A stretch of 64,000 nt of DNA from Anagrus nilaparvatae (Eukaryota; Arthropoda; Insecta; Hymenoptera; Mymaridae): positions 15,425,001 to 15,489,000 of the forward strand of contig JAKSXM010000002.1 of the NCBI GenBank assembly GCA_022575985.1, in the 5' to 3' direction. Every line of letters begins with the position of its first letter. Positions within the stretch are counted from its first letter, which is position 1. A model generated the notes under the pieces. It was not told where the DNA came from. It did not search any database and saw only the letters and a list, made by a program, of their open reading frames with translations. The position numbers and the translations under genes were made by a program. Positions 24,835-36,760 of this stretch are shown here, one piece after another.

Positions 24835-24872
24835 TTCTCGCAAGTGAAATGAGTTCATGAATGTATATATAG
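24835..24872 (+). promoter_or_regulatory. snRNA-promoter-like motif plus TATA, copy C
   Basis: TTCTCGCAAGTGAAATGA is identical to copy A over 18 bases, followed by a 12-bp spacer (GTTCATGAATGT) and ATATATAG. A T5 run soon after (near 24900) would stop Pol III early, so a normal Pol III gene is unlikely at this copy. A candidate short first exon lies about 250 bp downstream at 25112. Confidence 0.4.
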
Positions 24873-25111
24873 AATAGCTTTGGGATGCATGTAAAATAAT
24901 TTTTAAAATTATATAGTTTGCAATAATTAAATAATAATGAATGTAATGATGACAAATAAATATTAATTATGTTATATTTTAATATTATTGTAATATACTA
25001 TGTAAAGGGTCACAAACCCGTACAATTTTAACATCATTTGATGTTAAAATATTAAATAAATAAATTAATAATAAGTCTATAGTATTAAATTAATGTTTTT
25101 GAATAATTGAA

Positions 25112-25144
25112 ATGAGGGTTTTTGAGAGAGTTGAGGGCGCTAAG
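25112..25144 (+). other. Candidate short first coding exon with strong donor
   Basis: An ATG opens an 11-codon frame reading MRVFERVEGAK and runs directly into AAG|GTAAGT, a near-ideal 5' splice site (25145-25150). The stretch is G-rich compared with its surroundings. Copy C of the TATA-containing motif lies about 250 bp upstream. No partner exon was identified, so this may be coincidence. Confidence 0.2.
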
Positions 25145-25257
25145 GTAAGTTTGAGTGGGAATTCAAAATTATAAAATATGACTTCCTTTATTAATTAAAT
25201 ATTTAATTAAAAAAACGAATTATTTTAAATAAAAAAGTAATAATTACTTTTAAAAAA

Positions 25258-26660
25258 GAATAAAAATAATTATTTATTAAATAATAAATAAAATTTTTTA
25301 AAATACACTCAGAGATTGAATGTAAATAAGTACATGCTACATAGGACTGGAAGCGAGCTTTCTGTTTACCTTATTTTAAATAGATTTTATGATTTTTTTA
25401 ATTATTAACTTAGTTTTTAACAAGATAGTATATTTCGACCCTGGCCGTAAAGTTTAGTATGGCTAAAATCGAGTGTAATTATCATGCAAGTATGCATATG
25501 ATTTCTGTTTGATAATATATAATATATAATAAAGAATAATTGTGATAATTTATTGTTGAATGACCACTTAATTTTTAAAATGGATTTTATTTGAAATTCT
25601 TTTTTTCATAATATAATTCTTCTAATTTTCAGTTGCCATTACTCGATTTCTCAGATTCAGTTACTCTAAATTTATGAAAATTTTTCCTATACAAATTTTC
25701 GCCTTTAAAAATAAAAAATTCCTCCTATTTTTCTTTAATAAAGTATTATAATTTTTCATTACTTTAAGAAAAAATATGCGTTGGACACGAAAAAAAAAAT
25801 TTTTTTTTTAAATTTTACCTTTAGTGCTATCTACAAATTGAATTGAAAGCCAAATCTTATTTATTTTTTCCTTGTTTAACAAATAGATATCACTTTTGTG
25901 ATAATGATTTTTTTAATTTTCAGCCCAAATTAATAAAGTTTTTAAATATCTCTTTTACTTATTACTTCCAAATATTTTATATTAAAACAAATTTCGCTTG
26001 TGGCAAGCGGAATTCTGTTTATGGCAAGTGGAGTTTTTTTCGTACTTAATAGATGGCAAATAATATGAAGCTGATAAAGAAAAAAGAATTTTGTACAAAA
26101 ATTTTTTCATTTATAATACCGTTGCACGAGTACCCCAATGATCAAAAAAGTTTATTTTTTCAAATTTTCTTTACCTTTTAAATTAATTTACAATCATTTA
26201 AATTTAAAAAAAAAATCTGCGACTATTCTTTACTTTTACGGCCTAGGATAAAAATATACTATTGACACATAATAAGTTTGTAAAAAAATTATGTTAAAAT
26301 CCATTTCAAAAATTGAATGGCAAATCAGCAATAAATTATTGCAATTATAATTTAATATTATCAAATATTTTCAGAAATCATAATTATATGCATCGGCTTC
26401 ACCTTGGATGATAATTACTTTCAATTTTAGCCATACTAAACTTTACGACCAAGGTCATAAAATACAATATTGTTTAAAAACTGCGTTAACAATTAAAAAA
26501 ATCGTTATAAAATCTATTAAAAATAAGGTATCTTAATTAATTTATAATAGAAAGCTCGCTTCCATTACTATGTATGCATGTACTTATTTATATTCAATCT
26601 CTGGTGTATTTAAAAAAATTTTGTTTATTATTTAATAAATAATTATTTTTATACTATTTT
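25258..26660. mobile_element. 1.4-kb foldback element with diverged arms
   Basis: The left arm holds CAGAGATTGAATGTAAATAA, GAAGCGAGCTTTCT and GGCCGTAAAGTTTAGTATGG. The right arm holds the complements in reverse order: CCATACTAAACTTTACGACC, AGAAAGCTCGCTTCC and TTATATTCAATCTCTG. The outer edges are AT-rich (AATAATTATTTATTAAATAA and its complement). The centre lies near 25950. No transposase frame is present. The arms have diverged noticeably, so this is an old element. Confidence 0.7.
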
Positions 26661-27925
26661 TATTAACCATTTTTCACTAAACTTTTTTGGAAGGTATTCA
26701 TTTATAATCTTTTCCCGCGTGCAAGTACGTTTTTCCTTATTCCTTGGTAACTGGATAATAATTTTGCCACTTTGCTACTTCTTATAAGATCGCTTTGCTT
26801 AAGGAATTTAATTTTTTCAATAATTAACTCAAATCATTTTTTTGAATTTTCAAACAAAATTTAGGCAGAGATTCAAATACATAGTTATAATTTTCAAGTA
26901 CAAATTTAAAAATAAATTCAAGTATGGCAACCTAAAACAGTGTCATTTTCAGTAGTGGCTTTCTATGCATCTTATACATGAAAATTAATTATTACACAAT
27001 GATAGTTCAGTATAGTGCTATCCTAAAAGTGACTTTCAACTGCTAATACTAACACAAAAGCTGTTTAAAAATATATTACTTTTTTGAAATTCACTACTAA
27101 ATTAATGTTTTCTATGTTAATTAACAAAGGCTTTTAAAAAATTTTTGCAATTTAATGGCGCCCTTTACTAATTTATAATATGAATATTTAAAAAAAAATA
27201 TCAATAAATATTTTTCTTGAATTTTTTGAGAAAAAGAACTCTATAAAATATTGTATAAAAAAATAAATATTAAGTATGTAGTAATAAAGTATATTTACAA
27301 AACACAAATCACTTTTTTTTTATATTATCAAGATCAAGCAATATATACTACTTTGTGGAAACTAAATTACTGTTATTAAAAAATATATCAAGTTTACTGG
27401 ATGACAAATTGTATTTATAAGAAAATACATATTTCATTTAAATTTTAAAATAAACATACTTGTACTTACTGCATTTAATATTTTTACGTCTTCGAAATTT
27501 CATGTTAAAATGTATTATAATATTAAAAAAGTTTTTAATTTATTTTAGACGTAAATGTATAAGTATAAGAAAATAAGACATTATTATAGATAATATTTAA
27601 TGTTTATTATAGAGAAAATTGATTTTTATGAGAATTTATGTAAATCAAGATATAACTCAAGTTTTTTCTCATTAATTTACAAGTTTTATGTAGAAGCATA
27701 ATCTAAATTAATAATGAAACTTTTATCTGCACTAGTCTTAGGGTAACGAAGGCCATAATAAAAATTTTCATTAAAATTATTAAAGAAAAAAAAAGTTTTA
27801 TTAATGTTTAGGAAGTAAGGGGAAGGTGCGTTTGAAAGGGTAAGATTATATTTTAGAAAGTCCTTTTTTGGTGATTGAACCTGATATTTGCTCTAAATCA
27901 CCCCAAAGTTTAGGGTTAGATTATA
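26661..27925. other. AT-rich stretch without a recognised gene
   Basis: No coding signal was seen. The 27800-27925 part is G-richer and leads into the repeat that follows. Confidence 0.55.
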
Positions 27926-28265
27926 AACATGGAACATGTTATAGGGAAGGGGTATTTCAGATCTTGAAAATTAAGGGGGGGGGGGGTCAAATGAGACTTA
28001 GAATAATTAGGAGACTTTGAAAAATCTGGGCTTAAGGACTTAGGATAATACAGGTTTACGGACTTAGAATAATATCAATTTAGGGACTTGGAATAATGCA
28101 AGAATCTCAACAGCTAGTAAGGAGATAATTATAAAATTATAAAATTAGAAAATTATATTGTAATTCTGCGTAAAATTTAGACTTTATGTCTAGCCCTCAG
28201 CTGCAAGTAAACATGTTCCATGCATTTAGGTTATGTTTACACAAACCGGTTATAAGTTTTTTTTT
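27926..28265 (+). repeat. Dispersed repeat with internal GGACTTAGAATAAT units, copy 1
   Basis: It begins AACATGGAACATGTTATAGG, passes through a G13 run near 27974-27986, then several diverged units around GGACTTAGAATAATTTCAAT (about 22 bp). It ends with GTAAACATGTTCCATGCATT and AACCGGTTATAAG. Close copies are at 51712-52157 (full), 47212-47403 (3' half) and about 57940-58180 (5' half). The opposed ATGGAACATG and CATGTTCCATG words give it weak inverted termini. Confidence 0.65.
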
Positions 28266-28852
28266 AATGCATCCGGAGACTATCCAATTCGACCTACCTC
28301 TAAAGTTATGGTTAGATCATAATTATACCAATTTCAAAAAATATTTGAGTAATATACGCATATGAGTCTTTCTTCACTATGGTACCAGATTATATGATAG
28401 ATACAGAACACTCACTTCTCAATACGTGTTTCAGTAAGAAAAAATCAAAAACTAAATTTTTAACGATCCCAATAGATTTAATGTTACTGGGAAGGTTCCA
28501 TGTAATATTCCTATGATCCTTTCATTACAAAACCCTTAAATTTAACCTTCTTTGAAATGTTCCCTAGAATGTTTTTTTGGAGGTTCAAAAGAAGGTAGTA
28601 CTGAAGTTGGTTTTTTTTAAGCTGGGATATTTAATTTATAATATTTTATAATTTCTTTTAGTTTTAATTCAATGTTATTTTCGATATACTTACATTTTTA
28701 AGTAAATTGTCGATAAAATAAACTTTAATAAGTATTTCAATTTATGTCATATAGAATTTGACATTAAATATTATATTATTTGAAATTAAAATTAATAATT
28801 TTGATATTAATTTAATTTTTATTTATATATTTACTTAATAAAATATAAATAT

Positions 28853-28925
28853 ACTAGCTGCCTCTGGCTCGCTTCGCTCACCTCGGTAACCGCCAAGGGG
28901 GCTGCGCCCCTCTGGAACTCTGAAA
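28853..28925 (+). mobile_element. GC-rich terminal fragment of an unidentified mobile element
   Basis: TACTAGCTGCCTCTGGCTCG begins an abrupt GC-rich islet that includes GGGGGCTGCGCCCC, a perfect hairpin. Sequences of the type TACTAGCTG-C-C-x-GG-x-TCGCTTCGCTC are common at the edges of dispersed elements in arthropod genomes (family knowledge, not checked here). The class is not decided from sequence alone. Confidence 0.4.
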
Positions 28926-29280
28926 CTTGATTTTTCCAAAGATATGTTATTTTAGGTTACTCAATATTTTGTATAATAACCTTCTTTTACCAAAATTATT
29001 ATCTAAAATTTACTAAATAATAAAATTTACGGACGTTGGAACTCAGGCAAATAATTATAGTGATCAGCGATACAAAGCTTGATTACCCTTCCCTAGGATC
29101 CGCAAGTGGCAGTTGCTTCCCTCAACTATACTAATTTCAAGATTCTCCAAGATAATAGCTGTACAAGCTTCTTTTAGATACTCTATTGAGCTACTAAATT
29201 AGTAACGGGTAAGAATTACAAATATATATAATAATAGTCCTAAACTTTTATAATTTTAAAAAAATGATTGTAACTTTTGA

Positions 29281-29583
29281 CTAATCGAACTGATTACCTT
29301 GAAAATTTAGGTGGATACATAAAAAATATGCCCGAATCAAATGAAATTCTTTTTGATAAAAAAATTTTTCCTCGGTTTTCAGTTTTTTTGATTTTTTTTT
29401 TAAATTTGATAAAAATTTTTTTCTTGGAAATTTAGTTTTTTCAACATAAAAATTTTTTGTCGTTATCAATCGAAACGAAACCAAGCCTATGTTTTGATAC
29501 GTAAATTTTGCCGTCTTTTGCCTTAACCCGATGTCTGTAGCTTTTATCGTGTTCTCGTTTATCGCGTTCGGACAAACATACAT
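29281..29583 (-). other. 100-codon open frame in a repeat-like context, probably not a gene
   Basis: The frame is Lys/Phe-rich. Its upstream part (TGTCCGAACGCGATAAACG and GACATCGGGTTAAGGCAAAA on the minus strand) resembles motifs of dispersed repeats rather than a coding exon. No domain can be named. Confidence 0.3.
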
Positions 29584-29646
29584 AATTAAAGATTTATATA
29601 TAAATAGGATAGGATATAGATAAATATATATATATACTTAATAATT

Positions 29647-30302
29647 TTGATTAAATGAAAGGCCCCATGGACGCACACACTGATTTCAGATCTGCAGGCA
29701 TGGATGGGGCAACAGCATGGGGAGGTAGACTGTTACCTCATCCAGTCTCTAACAGGTCACTTCCGTTTCCTGCTAGAAAAGTGGTAAAAAAGGTGGGAAC
29801 AAAGCAGTATCTACACTGCCCAGACGAGGAGGACACAGCAGAGCACACATTCTTTGAATGTGTGTGCTACAAGAAATCGCGCCCTTCTCCTGGAGGCTGG
29901 AGAGAGTGGTCCCGGAAATGCTATGGAGCCCAGAAAATTGGAAAAAAGTAGCAGAATACGTAAAGGTCACCCTGTTGATGAAGAAGGAAGAGGGCTTTCT
30001 ATCGTAGAGAGCTCTCCTGTTCATAGGCAGGGGGAAGGCAGCGGTCAGTTGCTTAGGCTGTGTGTCCCAAACTGAAGTTATACCTGAAAAAGAGATCCCG
30101 GTTTGGGGCAAACAAGCGCAGGGGGTTTAGAGTGAGTTTAGCTAGTAAGAATCTGTTACGTTGCGTTCGTCGGCAAAGTTTCCTGTTTGTACTTGTACAA
30201 CTGAGTGGTCATGGAAATTTGCGGGTCTTTAAGGCCCGCAAACATTCCATGGCAAAAGCAAGTACCACATATTTCCCTTGAAAAAAAAAATTGATTAAAT
30301 GA
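29647..30302 (+). mobile_element. 5'-truncated R1/I-like LINE with poly(A) and 12-bp target duplication
   Basis: The insert (29659-30290) is bordered by an exact 12-bp duplication, TTGATTAAATGA, at 29647-29658 and 30291-30302. Its 3' end is an A10 tail at 30281-30290. The GC content jumps sharply relative to both flanks. These are textbook marks of target-primed reverse transcription with 5' truncation. The 3' UTR after the coding remnant contains a small inverted repeat (TTTGCGGGTCTTTAAGGCCCGC, 30219-30240). Confidence 0.9.
29659..29993 (+). pseudogene. Frameshifted C-terminus of LINE ORF2 (zinc-knuckle region)
   Basis: Three frames carry successive conserved pieces of an R1/I-group ORF2 tail. 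First comes ISDLQAWMGQQHGEVDCYL followed by IQSLTGHFRFLLEKW, matching the x-L-T-x-x-L-T-G-H segment. After a frame change comes YLHCPDEEDTAEHTFFEC, the C-x-x-C/H-type knuckle with EH and final C. After a second change near a GTGTGTG run comes LERVVPEMLWSPENWKK followed by VAEYVKVTLLMKKEEG and a stop. The element is therefore inactive, with at least two frameshifts. RT, endonuclease and gag-like ORF1 are absent through truncation. The poly(A) tail and intact duplication show that insertion was recent, so the shifts may have been present in the source copy. Confidence 0.85.
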
Positions 30303-30636
30303 TTTCGTAATAAGCAATTTTATAATTCTAAGTTTAATTTCTTACTTTTATATCTTAAATAGTCAATAATTATATTCTTGGAAGTATATATTTAGTTTTA
30401 TGATGATGCTTTGAGGGTAAAATGAGTTAAGATGAGTTAAGATGAGTTAAAATGGTTGTTTAATATGTAACATAAATTATTGACTTTCAATCGTTCGTCC
30501 CTTTGGATATAACTCTTTTTATATTAAAACACGAATTCTCAACGCATTTTTGGTGCACTATATATGTAATTCCATATCTTCATTTTTTTACTATTTCGTT
30601 TTTATTTTAATAGTTGTACGGGCGCAAGGTTATGTT
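30303..30636. repeat. AT-rich DNA with a short tandem decamer
   Basis: GATGAGTTAA-type decamers are repeated three times at 30422-30453. The rest is without recognised content. Confidence 0.6.
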
Positions 30637-30899
30637 ACATTTCCAAAACTTTCATTCATAAAAACTTTTTCTCGACCTCGAAAAACCCCTGGAAATGCAA
30701 AAAGCTTATTCTGAAATGTTTTTTGTTCCACCATATTGGAAAATCGGAAAATATGCTGGGACAAAAAAATTAAAATTTTCATTCTTAAAAATGTTTTTCT
30801 TGACCCCGAAAACCCCCAGGTAATGTAGAAAGTTTCTATTTTCATGTTTTTTGGCCGCCATATTGGAAAATTGGAAAATTGATTTGGATGAAAAATTAA
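30637..30899. repeat. Two tandem units of about 130 bp
   Basis: Both units contain CTTTCATTCATAAAAACTTT or its variant, then a CTCGACCTCGAAAAACCCC or TTGACCCCGAAAACCCCC word, then a CCATATTGGAAAATCGG or GCCATATTGGAAAATTGG word. The 71-codon minus frame that reads both copies is an artefact of the duplication. Confidence 0.7.
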
Positions 30900-31416
30900 A
30901 AATTACGTCTCCAAGATATCATATTTCCTTCGTACGTTCCATTTTCATTCTGAAAGTATAACTAGAGTGAGAAATTTAAAAATAGCTAAAAACGAACCGA
31001 GGGACAGACTTGAACACGGCGATACGTATACCTACTGACTCACAATAAAGTTATTTTTTGTGAAAATTTTAACCTGGCGTTGGTTGTGGCCCAAACTGTA
31101 TTATGATTTCCCATCAAAGTGTGCTAAATTATTTTATTTTTCGAAGAAATTTTTTCCCGCAAATTATTCTTTATAAACGTCTATAATTAAAAAATTTTAT
31201 TAGATTTAACTGTAGTTATAGTCAACATTGTATTACTCGTGATGTGTAATTTTATATTTAATTTTTATTTCGTACACGCAATAGCTATTGAAAATAAATA
31301 AACATTTTAGACGTTTTTATTACTCAATTCGTTTCTTGATAGCAAATCATTTGATAATTCATTTTGCTATTTAAATCAATTAAAAGATTTAAATAATGAT
31401 ACACATCATTTTTTTT

Positions 31417-31456
31417 CTCTCGAAAGAGAAATGCATTTTTAAAGCTATATATATAT
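31417..31456 (+). promoter_or_regulatory. snRNA-promoter-like motif plus TATA, copy D (diverged)
   Basis: CTCGAAAGAGAAATGC matches 13 of 16 bases of CTCGCAAGTGAAATGA in copies A and C. It is again followed by a 12-bp spacer and a TATA run (ATATATATA from 31447). The flanks do not resemble copies A-C, so shared spacing here is less easily explained by simple duplication. Confidence 0.35.
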
Positions 31457-34400
31457 GCAGAATATCAAAATCTATACTATATAAATTTAGAATTCTATAT
31501 TTTTAATATAGCTTTAATGAGTACCAAATATACTTTTTTGAGTAAAATAAAAAAACATAAAAGCTTTGCATTATTGCACAGGATGGTCTTAGAATATTAT
31601 CTCTTACTTCTAATCTATGTAAAATTTTCGAGCTCCGCTCGAGTTATATCTACTACGTTTGAGTTAATTCACATTAATTATTTTCTTCGAATAAGTTTAA
31701 ATATATATTCAAATATATTTAAAGTACATTCTATTAATATTTTTATTTAATTTTTGTTAAGTGAATTCTATTTTTTAAATATATTTATTTTTTGTCAGGT
31801 CTAGCGTTTGCTTGCAATCTTTTTCTGGAAAGACTAACTATCTTAAAATTAAATTAAAAAACAAATTTTGATACACCAATTTTACCTTTATACAAAAACC
31901 GATATTTTAATTTTATTATTATAATTGCAAAAAATTGACCGAATTTTAAAAATCAAGTTTTGTTTTTCTCAGCGTCAAAATTTTTTTAATAATATATGCG
32001 TATAAGCATTTTTTAAAATAATTTTTAATTAATTAACTACGTTTTTTTATTTATTTACATTTTTCATTCTATTACGTAAAATATTCATTTTTTGTACATG
32101 AAACTTGTCAAATCTTGAATAGTTATACTCTTCAATAGGACCTTTTAAAATATATGAGAATTCAAAGTAATGTATTATTTGAGTAATTCTTAGTGAAACT
32201 TTACTAATGGAAAGGTAAAAGTCGGGGATTTGAAAAAAACTAATTGGGTTGGGTTTGGTATACGTTCATATGATACCATACCAAATTTTAAGGTTTTAGG
32301 TTCAAAGGGTACAAAATGGCGGCTATTTTCCGGTCTTATATGGTTTTAAAAAAAATCATTTTTAAAAATGACAATTTTCGATTTCATTTTTTCTACGCTC
32401 TGAATAAATCTGAAAAATGGTTGTCTTGACTATGTCTTATGTAAAATTTCCCGCTTAATCCAAATCTGCCACCAGTTTTTCAAAAAAACGCCAAGGAAAA
32501 CTGGAAAGTTGGAAAAACTAAGAAAACTCATTTTTTTTCAACCGCAGATTTTTCATGCAGTCGTAACTTTTTTTTTCCTAACCGGTCTTAAAATTTTTGT
32601 TTTTGTATGTACTTTTTACTAAAAAAAAAAATTTTAGCGAGTATTTGCCTTTTAAGTACTTAAAAATCCATTTCAATATTTCCCATTTTCACGAAATTTT
32701 TCATTTTCAATTTTCCGGATTTCCTTGTCACCTAATGAAAATTTTGACCAAATTTTTTTTTTTTGAAAGAGATTAGGCATAGAGAGTTTAGAATGTTTCA
32801 AACGGAATACTCACCTTTACAACAAACATTTCAAGTTTACAGTAAGAAATAGTGGTACAACCTATAACTTAGGATGTTTCTGTAAAGAAATTGGGTTATT
32901 AGTTGCTTTCAAAAAAGTATCCTTTTTGGTCTATAACAAACAGTTATTTAATTTGTATCACTTCCTTAAACGAATACAATTTTTTGAGTCTCAAATGAAC
33001 ATTTTAACTCGAATAATAGACAGTATGGATACAGCGTTTTCTTTCTACACTGAAAAAAACTAATATTAGTAGTATTCAAAGTATTCCAGCAAATATTTTT
33101 TTACCTCTGCATAGTAATTAAATTTTAATCTTATATTTTCATTTTCTTTTTTCATCTACAAAAATTACTATCAGCAAAATTAAAAATTAAAAAATAAATA
33201 ATATACAGTTTCAAAAAAATAACAATAATAAAGATATGAGCAAAATGATAGTTGGGTCATTTTTTATTGTAGATGTCTCAAAGAGACCCCTGGAAAGTAA
33301 AAGATTTAGTTTATAAGGATACATATAGGATCGTGTACATTATAATGTTTTTTTTTGTCTATAGAAAAAAAAATCAAAAAAAGATAGAGGATTAATTTAA
33401 CAAAGAATCGTGACCAGTCTCTTGGCAATGTTTCTATATATAATAATAAAATCTCATCATTTTGTTCGCGACTCAAAGTCACGCGAATGACGCATCTTTT
33501 TGCGAAAAGAATACAAAATGAACTTTCTGCATGTCTTAAAGCTATATTATTCTTAATACTTTTTTATTTTAACTTTATATATTTTTAATGAATCCGTTAT
33601 GACCAATAATGAATGCAACATTTCATGTATATGCTATTATTTAACAAATATGCATGTGGTAATAAAGGATGTATTGTATACTTTTTTTGATTTCTTAAAT
33701 GTAACGAGTGTTATGCAACAAAAGGTAACTTTAAAAAATAATTAAAGCAAATAATTTATAAGAAGCTAAAATTTTACATTTTTTAGCTATGTTTGTAAGA
33801 TTATTCTTAGTTGTATGCTTTTACTGGGTTTTTTAGCTTAAATCAGCTTGGACCCTAATTTTAATTACTAGTTTTTAACTAAGTGTCAAAATATAGATTC
33901 TGAATTTAGGTGACTTTGTATGTAGGAACGATCATGATGAGTGAAGGCAGGCAGCGTGGAAAGTAATAACCACAAAAAACCCACTGAAAATTTTTAATAT
34001 CATTGTTTAATTTATGGTTTTTTTTATCAAAAGAGAAAAATGAATTACTGTGGAGTTAAAAATAGATTATTGTCAAAGCATATTTATGAAAATGATACTT
34101 TTCTAATCCATTTTTTAATTTAACGTTAGTTTGGTATTAGAAAGTAAAACCTTAAAAATGATTCTAAATTATAAAGTGAATATTATTATTTTCTGTTTAC
34201 AATCTTCAAATGGATTTGCCAACGAAAATAAAAAAAAAATTAATTATTCACTAGAACAATTATGATTCAAATCAGCAAAGGTCAGGTCGTTTGGTTAGGC
34301 TGAAAACTTTTTTTCAATTTTCTACTAAAAATACGTTATTTCTATGCTTTACAAACCACAATATTAAAATTTAAGCCCAGGGTGATTTAAAAAAAAAAAA

Positions 34401-35044
34401 TGTTTTTGAACTTTTCTGAGTATGAATTCTAATCGCTTATTTTTTACGTTTTTCTAATATTTAGTTATAGATTTTGCGTAAATAATGAATGAATTGTAAT
34501 TATAATTTACGTAAAAATTAACAAAAGTATTTTATTTTGGTATGCAAATAATTTAATTGTATTTTTTAATGTTTGCAAAGAAAAGGACCACACCTTAACT
34601 AGATGCTGTAGTCTAATTTTGTAAGAGATAAACATTCCAGAGGGTATTTATTCTTTTTAATAGATGTTTTCAAAAATTTTTATCACTTTTGCCAATTTTT
34701 GTTTCCGGATTTTACTGGGATTTTGTCATTAACATATACTTAAATTACTATAAATAAGTTACTATATGTAAATGGGTTTTACCGGAAAACTGATGTTTTA
34801 AGTGCACTTAGGTTCGATGGAAAATAATACTAAGGACCTTATTTTGAAGATCGTTTTTAAAACCAAAAATAGACTTTAGAAATGGATCAAACAATAATTG
34901 ATTGTGCATGTTTCACTTGGGCAAACTGTGACCTTAGACACTGAAAATCGAAAGAATTGCTACCTTCCCCCCTTCCTCCTAACTCATCTCCTCCAAGTTG
35001 CGGACCATATTTAAAAGGTAGACTTAGCTAAAATTGCATGGTCA
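31457..35044. other. AT-rich stretch without a recognised gene
   Basis: The 77-codon frame at 31517-31750 has no domain. A CACTGAAAAAAAC word at about 33050 resembles ends of common insect MITEs but no partner end was found. The 32210-32770 part (AAAATGGCGGC, AACTGGAAAGTTGGAAAAAC) looks like a decayed repeat. Confidence 0.5.
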
Positions 35045-35400
35045 TTTCACGAATTTTACCTTGTATAAAAGTATAAAATTTGAATTCGATTTCAAGAAAC
35101 CGCATATATTCCAAGAAATGGCTGAGAACAAAAACTATTAAAAAAGGATTTTTTTAAATAAATGGTGTTATATGTATTAATGTATTATCAGTCTAATACA
35201 AATAAGAATGTTTTGAATCTAAAAAGTAATGAAAAAAATACATAATTATTTTCTAAAATAAATTTATTATTTCATGTTTTCCTAATACAATTTTAAATAT
35301 AAGAACGAACCGGATTCTTTTGGGGCACCTGTTTATAATACTATAACTATTGAGTATATGTTTCCCTGATATATATATGAGTTCAATTTTTTTTTTTTTA
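35045..35400 (+). repeat. Direct duplication, copy 1
   Basis: The stretch with TTCGATTTCAAGAAACC, GAAATGGCTGAGAACAAAAA, ATAATTATTTTCTAAAATAA and a later TATGTTTCCCTGATAT is repeated with moderate divergence about 1.4 kb downstream (36428-36760). It is non-coding. Confidence 0.7.
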
Positions 35401-36427
35401 AGAACTTAAATACATACTCTGAAGCATGCTTTGAAGGGCCTTACTCAAGTGCTCTAGTCAAAATGTGGTAATTGGTCAGAAATCAGGAACCGAATAGGGA
35501 AAAAATATACTATAGTTTTTGGGTGGTAATTAGGGAAAAGCCCTTCAATAAGCAAAAACTACCCCTTTTTAAGAGTTTTTTGGAATATTTTGGAAGTAGA
35601 GCTAAAATTATCTATAATAAATTGCATTTTTTGAAGATAAGGTAAATAAATTTTGAGATTTAATTAAAACCCAATTTGGGGTATGAAATTTGAAAACTAA
35701 ATAAGAAAAGAGAAAAAGAAAAAATTGAAAAATCTTTATCGTATATTTTTTCCATTATACGATTTATTGAACCTTTACCAGATGGGTGTAAAAACAGGTA
35801 AAAACTACCTAAAATTTAAAAAAATGAAGAAAACTTACAATAAGAAATTTTTATGTTCCTTATTTTTATTTCGAGAAAATAAAAATAACCAAATTTGTAC
35901 AAAAAATGTTTCATAAAAATAGTTTTATAAAAATTTTTCATTTATGGCCAATAGCTATACCCATAAATTTGAAAAAAAAAATAAAAAAAAAACCATGTAT
36001 TTTATTTTATTCTTATTGTAACCGTAAAAGTAATATTTGAAGTACAAAAATTGTTTAACCCCCGATGACAATGAAAAAAAAACTTTCCCTATTACACATT
36101 TAAAATTCACGTTTATTTTTCATTTTTTAAAAATTTTAAGTCATTTTTATTATTATTATTATTTTTATTATTAATATTATTATACTCTTTATTTGCCTGG
36201 CAAAATATGGTATTATTTTTATCCATTTTTACCTTTCTGGTAAGGGAGTTAATAAATTTTATAATTTCATAATACGGTAAAATATTATCAAATAATTATA
36301 AAAAGTAGTAAAAAAAATATAACCTTAACAAATGTTTTTCAAAATTGGCCATTTCATGATTTGGATATTTTGCATATATTTTTTGATATTTTCTATAAGA
36401 TATTTTTTATTTCATATTTTACCATTT
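35401..36427. other. AT-rich spacer between the two duplicated copies
   Basis: The Lys/Phe-rich plus frame at 35725-35916 and an (ATT)n-like patch at 36145-36185 are present. No gene was recognised. Confidence 0.55.
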
Positions 36428-36760
36428 CACCTTTTATAATAAAAGTTTAAAATTTGGAGTCGATTTCAAGAAGCTTCTTGCAAGATCTTAATATTTCTTG
36501 AAATGACTTAATATTTCAGGAAATGACTGAGAACGAAAACTATTAGCAAAAGCAATAACTTTTTGAAAATAAATGACGTTTTTTGAAAAGAATGCATAAT
36601 TATTTTGTAAAATAAATTTATTATTCATGTTCTCTTAATACAATTTTAAGAATAAGAATAAGAATTTTGTCTAATATAGAAGACATGTTTAGATTACTGA
36701 AACACTTGAGATTATATGTTCCTGATATCTATGAGTTCAATTTTAGGAATTTACTCTGGT
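36428..36760 (+). repeat. Direct duplication, copy 2
   Basis: It contains GTCGATTTCAAGAAGC, GAAATGACTGAGAACGAAAA, ATAATTATTTTGTAAAATAA and TATGTTCCTGATATCTATGA, matching 35045-35400 in the same order and strand. A small inner duplication (TTAATATTTC..GAAATGACT) is specific to this copy. Confidence 0.7.

Noticed and set aside
30630..30845. 71-codon minus frame with two similar halves
   Set aside because: Explained by a tandem duplication of about 130 bp; no domain.
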